A stretch of DNA of 11,825 nucleotides from Actinomycetota bacterium. Its GTDB lineage: Bacteria; Actinomycetota; Thermoleophilia; Gaiellales; Gaiellaceae. The position numbers and the translations under genes are program-made. The notes under the pieces were generated by a model. The model saw nothing but the letters and a program-made list of their open reading frames with translations. It was not told where the DNA came from and did no database searches. Positions 6,683-11,825 of this stretch are shown in pieces. The stretch is from contig PMXT01000137.1 of the NCBI GenBank assembly GCA_003170995.1, positions 2,103 to 13,927 of the forward strand, in the 5' to 3' direction. Positions within the stretch are counted from its first letter, which is position 1. Each line of letters starts with the position of its first letter.

Positions 6683-6889
6683 ATGAGTAGAACCTTTCAT
6701 CACGGCGAGAGGCGCATCCGGGTGCGCGCGATCAGGCGCGAGGAGCCGGATCTGCGCAAGCTAGCGGGAGCGCTGATCGACCTGGCTCAAGCTCAACTCG
6801 AGGCGGACACTGAGCGACAGCACAAGCGGCGAAAGGCCGCGGAGCGAGGACCAAGCAGACGACCGGGCTCGAGGAAGGACGCTGCATGA
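6683..6889 (+). CDS. Small basic protein encoded ahead of the TraG-like ATPase
   Basis: A 68-residue protein starting MSRTFHHGERRIRVRAIRR, with a strong ribosome site (GAGAGGAGG, six bases from ATG 6683). It is highly charged and basic. The middle, LRKLAGALIDLAQAQLEAD, is a predicted amphipathic helix, and the tail is rich in Arg, Lys and Ser. No membrane segment or cysteine pair is seen. Its stop overlaps the start of the ATPase gene by four bases (ATGA at 6886-6889), so the two are translationally coupled. It may bind nucleic acid or act as a small accessory of the ATPase. No family is assigned. Confidence 0.75.
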   Translation: MSRTFHHGERRIRVRAIRREEPDLRKLAGALIDLAQAQLEADTERQHKRRKAAERGPSRRPGSRKDAA

Positions 6890-9039
6890 GCCGGGTCGTG
6901 CTCAAGTGGTTCGAGCTTCGCTGGCCGCGCGAGGTCGATTCCGAGAGGCTGGTGAGCGTCTTTCGGATGCTCGCTGGTTCGAAGGTCGCGCCGGTTGTTA
7001 TCGAGGCGATCGGGATCGACCGTGGTGTCGTTCACAGACTGGCTCTGCCGGAGGCAGCCTCGCCAATGCTGCTCGCTCAGATGCGAGCGGCAATCCCGGC
7101 TATCGGCTTCGTAAAGCTCGAAGGCCGGCCACCAGTCGAGATCGACCGGGCCGTAGAGATGCGCTTGAGTACCACGAGCCGACCGCTCGATACGAAGGGG
7201 TCGGAGACGGTCTGTCGTGCCCTCCTGACGGCGCTCGCCTCTGTGCGCAGCGGTGAGTCGCTAGTGCTTCAGTGGCAGCTGGCCCGGGCCGTCGCGCCGC
7301 TACCGGTCGGAAGCAGTGCCAGGGAACCGGAATCGGGGTCGCTTGCCAGCGATGTCTCGCGGATGCTCCTCGGTGGTTCTCCACCGCTCGACTCGGAAGC
7401 GCGCAGCGCACTTCGCGCCAAGCGCTCGCTTCCGGGTTGGCGAGTAGTCGGTCGTATCGGCGCACACGCAGACGACCTCCCACGGCAGCGTCAGCTCATC
7501 TCCCAGGTCGTCGGAGCGCTCCGCTCTGCAGAAACCCCCGGGGTGCGCTTCGTCATTCGAACGACGAGCCCGAGGAGTGTTAGCGACGCGAGAAGGCCGT
7601 GGCGGATTCCCACGAACTTGAACATCCGGGAGCTGGCGTCTGTGGCGGCTTGGCCGATAGGTGACACCGGCTCGCTCCCCGTCGCGCGTGAGGGCAGTCG
7701 TGTCCTCGCGCCCACGAAGACCGTTCCATCCAGAGGGCGTGTCCTCGGCACGTCCACCTTCCCCGGCCGCGAGCGACCGGTAGCGATCGGCATTCGGGAT
7801 TCGCTGCGGCACCTGCACGTGGTCGGCCCGACTGGTGTTGGCAAGTCGACCGTGGAGCTGCGCCTGATCTGTCAGGACATCGAAGCCGGGCGAGCCGTGG
7901 TCGTCGTCGAGCCGAAGGGCGACCTCATCAGTGACGTACTGGCTCGCATCCCTTCCGGGCGCCAGAGCGATGTTGTACTGATCGACCCAACCGACCGTGA
8001 GGCCGTCGTCGGCATCAACCCGCTTGCCGCGAATCAGCACTCGGCCGAGCTCGTCGCCGACCAACTGCTCGGCGTCTTCCATCATTTGTACGCGGCCTCA
8101 TGGGGGCCCAGAACTAGCGACATACTTCATGCTTCTTTGCTGTCTCTGGCGCGCACGCCGGGGATGAGCCTGGCGAATCTCCCGCAGCTTTTAGGCGATC
8201 AGAACTTCCGGCGCCGGATCGTCGGTCAACTCAATGAGCCGGTGGTGCTGCAGCCGTTCTGGCAGGGCTTCGAGGCCTGGAGCGAGGCCGAGCGCGTGGC
8301 GGCCATCGCCCCGGTTCTGAACAAGGTCAGGCCGATGCTGATCCGCTCGAGCCTGAGAGCCGTACTCGGGCAAGCTGCACCGCGCTTCGAGCTTCAGCAG
8401 GTATTCAGCGAGCGGAAGATCCTGCTCGTCAATCTCGCCAAGGGCTTGCTCGGGCCGGAAGCAGCAGCGCTGCTCGGATCGATCGTCGTCGCCCAGCTCT
8501 GGCAGGTGGCGCTGGAGCGAAGCGCCATCCCCGCTGAGCGCCGGCACCCGGTCTTCGTTTTTCTCGATGAGTTCCAGGACTTCCTGAATCTGCCGATCGA
8601 CCTGGCCGATGCGCTTGCCCAGGCTCGCGGCCTCGGGATCGGCCTCACGCTCGCGCATCAGCACCTCGGACAGCTGGGCCCGCAGATGCGCTCGGCCGTG
8701 CTCGCGAACGCACGCTCGCGCGTGGTGTTCCAGCTTGCCGCCGAGGACGCCAGAACGTTCGCTGGTACCGACACGACGCTCTCGCCGGAGGACTTCCGGA
8801 CGCTCGGCGCGTTCGAGGCCTACGCGCAGCTCGTCGCCCAGGACGCCGTGCAACCATGGCTGAGTCTGCGCACGGAACCGCCGACGCCCGCCACGAGCAA
8901 TCCGAGCGAAGTGAAGGCGCTCTCTCGAAGCCGATACGCGACACCGCTTGCTCAGGTAGACGAGGAGCTTCGCCTTCTCCATGAGGGCGGTCGCGCGACC
9001 GATATCGGCCCGAGGCGGCGGTCAGGGGGTATCCGATGA
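6886..9039 (+). CDS. TraG/VirD4/HerA-like conjugative DNA-transfer ATPase
   Basis: A 717-residue ATPase of the type IV coupling protein/HerA class, which uses ATP to pump DNA, usually to a secretion channel during conjugation. The Walker A is GPTGVGKST (314-322). VVVVEPKGDLISDVL follows, then GINPLA. The Walker B is VFVFLDEFQ, with D561/E562. LTLAHQHLGQL (587-597) is the glutamine/histidine sensor, followed by ANARSRVVFQLAAEDA, typical of TraG/TraD C-terminal motifs. The N-terminal 300 residues have no clear membrane helix, unlike classical VirD4. They start FELRWPREVDSERL and look like a soluble accessory domain. A partner membrane protein, perhaps from the 4344-6536 operon, may therefore provide anchoring. 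All motor motifs are intact. The start overlaps the preceding stop (ATGA), with AAGGA upstream. A chromosome-pumping HerA role is less likely given the context. Confidence 0.92.
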   Translation: MSRVVLKWFELRWPREVDSERLVSVFRMLAGSKVAPVVIEAIGIDRGVVHRLALPEAASPMLLAQMRAAIPAIGFVKLEGRPPVEIDRAVEMRLSTTSRPLDTKGSETVCRALLTALASVRSGESLVLQWQLARAVAPLPVGSSAREPESGSLASDVSRMLLGGSPPLDSEARSALRAKRSLPGWRVVGRIGAHADDLPRQRQLISQVVGALRSAETPGVRFVIRTTSPRSVSDARRPWRIPTNLNIRELASVAAWPIGDTGSLPVAREGSRVLAPTKTVPSRGRVLGTSTFPGRERPVAIGIRDSLRHLHVVGPTGVGKSTVELRLICQDIEAGRAVVVVEPKGDLISDVLARIPSGRQSDVVLIDPTDREAVVGINPLAANQHSAELVADQLLGVFHHLYAASWGPRTSDILHASLLSLARTPGMSLANLPQLLGDQNFRRRIVGQLNEPVVLQPFWQGFEAWSEAERVAAIAPVLNKVRPMLIRSSLRAVLGQAAPRFELQQVFSERKILLVNLAKGLLGPEAAALLGSIVVAQLWQVALERSAIPAERRHPVFVFLDEFQDFLNLPIDLADALAQARGLGIGLTLAHQHLGQLGPQMRSAVLANARSRVVFQLAAEDARTFAGTDTTLSPEDFRTLGAFEAYAQLVAQDAVQPWLSLRTEPPTPATSNPSEVKALSRSRYATPLAQVDEELRLLHEGGRATDIGPRRRSGGIR

Positions 9040-9181
9040 GGTGTCCGGTCGCTCGTCCGGTCGCGTCGAGTCAGTTCTCGCGCATTCTGCTTAGCCAAGC
9101 CGAATTTCGGCGAGCAGCTGCGGGGACTGATTCGCAGTTTCTCTGCTTCCCTCTACCTCTGTGCGGTGCGGAGGTGCCGAG
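9040..9181 (+). promoter_or_regulatory. Intergenic leader with short repeats and palindromes
   Basis: This 142-base gap precedes the replication-relaxation gene. GTCCGGTCGCTC and GTCCGGTCGCGT lie in tandem at 9043-9066. GCCGAATTTCGGC (9099-9111) is a perfect inverted repeat with 6-base arms around one base. CTGCG (9118-9122) and CGCAG (9133-9137) could form a second small hairpin. None has a T tract, so a terminator is not supported. I could not identify a convincing -35/-10 pair. The gap may hold a promoter for the 9182-11658 genes or simply link them to the ATPase operon. Confidence 0.4.
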
Positions 9182-9979
9182 ATGACGGGCGCGCCTCTGA
9201 CCGAGAGGGAGATCCTAGAGATCCGGGAGCGGATCGGGGGGAGGGGGCTGGCCCTGGTGACCCAGGTATCCGACCTGCGTCTGATGAGCGGAGGACAGAT
9301 CCAGGCCGTCTACTTCCCGAACGAAGATCACTCCAGCGGAGAAGCCGCCGCAAGGCAGTGTCGGAGGGTCCTGTCCCACCTGGTTCAAGCGCATCTGCTG
9401 ACGAGACTCGAGCGTCGGGTCGGAGGAGTACGTGCTGGATCAGCCTCGTTTGTGTATGAGCTTGGATCAGTCGGCCATCGCCTTCTCGACCGCGAACGCC
9501 CGACACCTCGCCTATATGAGCCGAGCGCCGTCTTCGTCGATCATCAGCTAGCCGTCAGCCAACTTGTCGTCGATCTCGTTCTCGCTTCCCGGCGAAGGAA
9601 GCTGGAGCTGAAGACCGTCGAGGGAGAGCCGGACTGCTGGCGCAGGCTACCGACGGTAGGTCGAGCGCTCCTACGGCCTGACCTGTTCCTCGCCCTCGCA
9701 GCGAGGGAGTACGAGTACCGCTGGTTCGTCGAGGTCGACCGCGGAACGCATCACCGCCCAGCCATCCTTCGCAAGGCACGACTCTACGAAAGCTACTACC
9801 GCTCGGGAGTCGAGCAGGCCACTCATGGCGTCTTCCCTCGGGTTGTCTGGATCGCTCCGGACGAGCGCCGTACCGAGCGCCTACGCGACGTGCTCGGCGG
9901 CAGCGAGTTCACGCCTGGGCTGATGGTCGTGACGACGAGCGAAGAAGCACCGCTCGTACTCGCCGGAGGCAAGGCATGA
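9182..9979 (+). CDS. Replication-relaxation family protein (winged helix)
   Basis: A 265-residue protein resembling the replication-relaxation family (Replic_Relax) of actinobacterial and Gram-positive mobile elements. Residues about 6-105 look like a winged-helix domain: LTEREILEIRERIG, then QIQAVYFP, RRVLSHLVQAHLLTRLERR and SFVYELGSVGHRLL. The C-terminal half has the family hallmark EVDRGTHHRPAILRKARLYESYYRSG (from E184) and then GVFPRVVWIAPDERRTERL. Its reaction is not established; homologues sit in plasmid and ICE replication or transfer modules. The C-terminal part carries acidic and Lys/Arg residues in a layout reminiscent of nuclease-like folds, which I cannot confirm. ATG 9182 is chosen over GTG 9161 because GGAGGTG lies seven bases before it. 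The stop overlaps the methyltransferase start by four bases. Confidence 0.85.
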   Translation: MTGAPLTEREILEIRERIGGRGLALVTQVSDLRLMSGGQIQAVYFPNEDHSSGEAAARQCRRVLSHLVQAHLLTRLERRVGGVRAGSASFVYELGSVGHRLLDRERPTPRLYEPSAVFVDHQLAVSQLVVDLVLASRRRKLELKTVEGEPDCWRRLPTVGRALLRPDLFLALAAREYEYRWFVEVDRGTHHRPAILRKARLYESYYRSGVEQATHGVFPRVVWIAPDERRTERLRDVLGGSEFTPGLMVVTTSEEAPLVLAGGKA

Positions 9980-11076
9980 GCGGCGTTCGAAACCGGATCC
10001 TGATCGGCGACATCCGTGAGCGCCTGGCCGATGTCCGGGGACAGAGCATCGACTGCGTGATCACCTCGCCTCCGTACTTCCAACTACGCGACTATGGAGT
10101 GAGGGGGCAGATCGGGCTCGAGCCAAGTGTCGAGGGCTGGGTGGATGAGCTTCGCCTCGCCCTGAACGGCCTCAAGCGCGTGCTAAAGCCGACCGGCTCG
10201 ATCTGGGTCAACCTCGGCGACACCTACTCGCGACACTCGAAGTACGGAGCGCCGCCGAAAGGTCTCCTGCTCGCGCCTGAACGCTTTCTACTGGCGATGG
10301 CAGACGACGGCTGGATCGTCCGTAACAAGGTGATCTGGGCCAAGACCAACCCTATGCCGCACGCCGTGGCCGACCGGCTCAACAACGCCTACGACGTCGT
10401 CTACTTCCTGGTGCGCTCTGCCCGTTACTTCTTCGATCTCGACGCGATCAGGGTCCCGCATCGCTCCACCACGAAGGAGCGGCGTGGTCGCCCATGGCCG
10501 CCGGCGGGTGCCGGTGCGCCCTCCTGGGGCGAGAAGGCAGCGGGCAACCGCGGTCTCTCCGCGCTCAAGGCGAGGGGCGCGGTCGGTCATCTCCTCGGCA
10601 AGAACCCGGGCGATGTCTGGCAGCTCCCCGGAGCCAACTTCTCGGGCGCACACTTCGCGACCTTCCCGCCCGCCCTGGTCGAGATGCCCTTGCGTGCAAC
10701 CTGTCCGGAGCTGATCTGCGAGGCCTGCGGCACGCCGTTCAGGCGAGTAAGCCGGATCCTCAACCACGAGGAGCGAGGACCGACTCGCCGCTACGACCGC
10801 GGCCCTCGCGTCCGGCGCTACGACCGCCGCTACTCGGTTGTGCGCCAACGCGGTCCGCTTCAACCGGGGTGCTCCTGCGGGGCACCGGCAAGGCCGGGAG
10901 TCGTGCTCGACCCGTTCTTCGGAGCCGGGACGGTCGCTGTCGTCGCCGAGCAGAACGGCCGCGACTGGCTCGGAATCGAGCTCAACCCCGAGTACGCCGC
11001 AATCGCAGAGGAGCGGATCCAAGCGGCACGCAAGAAGCGAGCTGCAGGTAGCTACGAACGAAAGGAGGTGACGTAG
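9976..11076 (+). CDS. Beta-class DNA methyltransferase (N4-cytosine/N6-adenine type)
   Basis: A 366-residue DNA methyltransferase of the N6_N4_Mtase fold. The catalytic motif IV TSPPY (30-34) comes first and the SAM-binding motif DPFFGAGT (312-319) near the C-terminus, which is the beta-class order. SPPY rather than DPPY slightly favours N4-cytosine, but the family also includes adenine enzymes. Other typical stretches are DYGVRGQIGLEP, GSIWVNLGDTYS and GKNPGDVWQLPG followed by GAHFATFP. A zinc-ribbon-like insert has C243, C248, C251 and then C299/C301, separated by an Arg/Tyr-rich stretch. No restriction endonuclease gene is adjacent, so it looks like an orphan enzyme that could mask element DNA from host restriction or regulate gene expression. 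It starts at ATG 9976 (GGAGG upstream, four-base overlap) and ends directly against the ArdA gene. The target site is not predictable here. Confidence 0.95.
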   Translation: MSGVRNRILIGDIRERLADVRGQSIDCVITSPPYFQLRDYGVRGQIGLEPSVEGWVDELRLALNGLKRVLKPTGSIWVNLGDTYSRHSKYGAPPKGLLLAPERFLLAMADDGWIVRNKVIWAKTNPMPHAVADRLNNAYDVVYFLVRSARYFFDLDAIRVPHRSTTKERRGRPWPPAGAGAPSWGEKAAGNRGLSALKARGAVGHLLGKNPGDVWQLPGANFSGAHFATFPPALVEMPLRATCPELICEACGTPFRRVSRILNHEERGPTRRYDRGPRVRRYDRRYSVVRQRGPLQPGCSCGAPARPGVVLDPFFGAGTVAVVAEQNGRDWLGIELNPEYAAIAEERIQAARKKRAAGSYERKEVT

Positions 11077-11658
11077 ATGGAAGAGCAACCAAACAGAAAA
11101 GAGGAGGGCGAGAGCGAGCAGAAGGTCCAGCCGAGGATCTACGTCGCCAGCCTTTCCGACTACAACGAAGGGCGCCTGCACGGCGGCTGGTTCGATGCCG
11201 ACCGCAAGCCCGAGGAGCTAGAGAAGGACATTGGCTTCATGCTCGCCTGCTCACCTGAGCCGGGCGCAGAGGAGTGGGCGATCCACGACTTCGAGGGCTT
11301 CGGGCTGGCCTACATCTCCGAGTACGAGTCGCTTGAGACGGTCAGCCGACTAGCAAAAGGAATCGCCGAGCATGGCCTCGCCTTCGCGGCCTGGGCAGCA
11401 GTTCAGAACAACGATGAGAAGGCGCTCGGCCGCTTCGAGGACGTTTATCTCGGCAACTGGGAGAGCCTCGAGGAGTACGCGGACGAGATGCTCTGTGGGC
11501 TCGATCTCGACGAGGCGCGAAAACTACTCCCAGAAGGGATTCGTCCCTATCTGGTGCTCAATGTCGAGGCATTTGCCCGCGACCTCGAGCGAAACGGCGA
11601 CGTGATAACGGTGAAGGCCCCGGACGGGACGGTCTGGGTGTTCGACGGCCATGTCTAG
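11077..11658 (+). CDS. ardA: ArdA-type antirestriction protein
   Basis: A 193-residue acidic protein with the ArdA family signature. RIYVASLSDYNEGRLHGGWFD begins near residue 21 and is followed by LACSPEPGAEEWAIHDFEGFG and later ISEYESLETVSRLA. ArdA proteins mimic bent B-form DNA and inhibit type I restriction-modification enzymes, protecting incoming conjugative DNA. This copy is slightly longer than the roughly 165-170 residues usual for the family; the extra part is a charged N-terminal extension rich in Glu, Lys and Gln. The ATG at 11077 follows the methyltransferase stop directly, with the near-perfect ribosome site AAAGGAGGTGA. The two genes are surely cotranscribed and give two different ways of escaping restriction. 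The gene ends at TAG 11656-11658. Confidence 0.94.
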   Translation: MEEQPNRKEEGESEQKVQPRIYVASLSDYNEGRLHGGWFDADRKPEELEKDIGFMLACSPEPGAEEWAIHDFEGFGLAYISEYESLETVSRLAKGIAEHGLAFAAWAAVQNNDEKALGRFEDVYLGNWESLEEYADEMLCGLDLDEARKLLPEGIRPYLVLNVEAFARDLERNGDVITVKAPDGTVWVFDGHV

Positions 11659-11665
11659 GTCAACA

Positions 11666-11680
11666 GACAGGACTCCTGTC
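11666..11680. promoter_or_regulatory. Perfect 15-base palindrome after ardA
   Basis: GACAGGACTCCTGTC is an inverted repeat with 7-base arms around a single C. It begins eight bases after the ardA stop codon and about 90 bases before the next gene. There is no T tract and the loop would be too small for a normal terminator, so a protein-binding site is likelier. It resembles the single-base-centre palindromes upstream of 6683 in form but not in sequence. Confidence 0.4.
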
Positions 11681-11771
11681 GTGGACTCGATGGCTGGACG
11701 GTGGACGGAAGACGCATACGAGCTTCTGTCCGCCGCAAAACCATCGAACCCCTCGAAAGGAGGGATGAGCC

Positions 11772-11825
11772 ATGACCAAGGCTCAAGAGGTGTACGAGCG
11801 GGTCGAGGCATTGGTCGCCTCGGGC
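11772..11825 (+). CDS. Start of a further gene, cut by the right edge
   Basis: Eighteen codons are visible, beginning MTKAQEVYERVEALVASG. ATG 11772 is preceded by AAAGGAGGG (11756-11764) at good spacing, which favours it over the out-of-frame ATG at 11765. The visible part is a charged helix, consistent with the start of a small regulatory or element-encoded protein. Too little is present to assign a function. The 113-base gap to ardA suggests it may have its own promoter, though I see no clear boxes. Confidence 0.65.
   Translation, partial: MTKAQEVYERVEALVASG

Noticed and set aside
7300..8085. Minus-strand frames opposite the transfer ATPase, including 8191-8982
   Set aside because: The plus-strand frame contains intact Walker A, Walker B and sensor motifs; the antisense frames are by-products of GC-rich third positions.
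9099..9137. Hairpins after the ATPase gene as a rho-independent terminator
   Set aside because: The stems are short with one-base or ten-base loops and no T run follows.
10288..11181. Minus-strand frame of 297 codons
   Set aside because: It is antisense to the methyltransferase and the start of ardA, both strongly identified by motifs.

Overview
The window is GC-rich, densely packed DNA with strong AGGAGG-type ribosome binding sites and many four-base stop/start overlaps (ATGA). It looks like an accessory region, most likely an integrative or conjugative element, of a high-GC actinobacterium. The pairing of a TraG/VirD4-like ATPase with a replication-relaxation protein suggests Thermoleophilia or a related class; that placement is only an inference. 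No rRNA, tRNA, CRISPR array, transposase, integrase or relaxase is visible.

Left part (1-3960, minus strand). The left edge cuts a large PLD-nuclease/SNF2-type helicase fusion of the kind found in restriction and defence loci. Directly upstream of it is an N-terminal fragment of a type I restriction methyltransferase (HsdM-like), which still has a good promoter with a palindrome inside it. Further upstream is a two-gene control operon: an ImmA/IrrE-like metalloprotease followed by an XRE repressor. This is the reverse of the commoner order. Two GAAC-N5-GTTC palindromes lie immediately upstream of the protease, in the divergent control region 3961-4104.

Middle part (4105-6536, plus strand). 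A tightly coupled operon encodes a small basic protein, a four-helix membrane protein with flanking coiled coils, a lipoprotein-like protein that may have a degenerate von Willebrand A fold, and a 55-residue membrane protein. I do not recognise these families. Their position and topology suggest an envelope or mating-related module.

Right part (6586-11825, plus strand). A promoter carrying a nested palindrome, followed by two more palindromes, precedes a small basic protein and a TraG/VirD4/HerA-like DNA-transfer ATPase. After a 142-base gap come a replication-relaxation winged-helix protein, a beta-class N4/N6 DNA methyltransferase and an ArdA-type antirestriction protein, which overlap or abut. 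A further gene begins at the right edge. The methyltransferase could mark the element's DNA and ArdA could block type I restriction, so the set reads as transfer plus restriction evasion. The left side carries a restriction-like nuclease/helicase that may have lost its methyltransferase partner.

The most interesting unexplained items are the 4105-6536 membrane module, the palindrome cluster at 6586-6664, the reversed ImmA-XRE switch with its paired operators, and the truncated HsdM in front of an apparently intact PLD-helicase.
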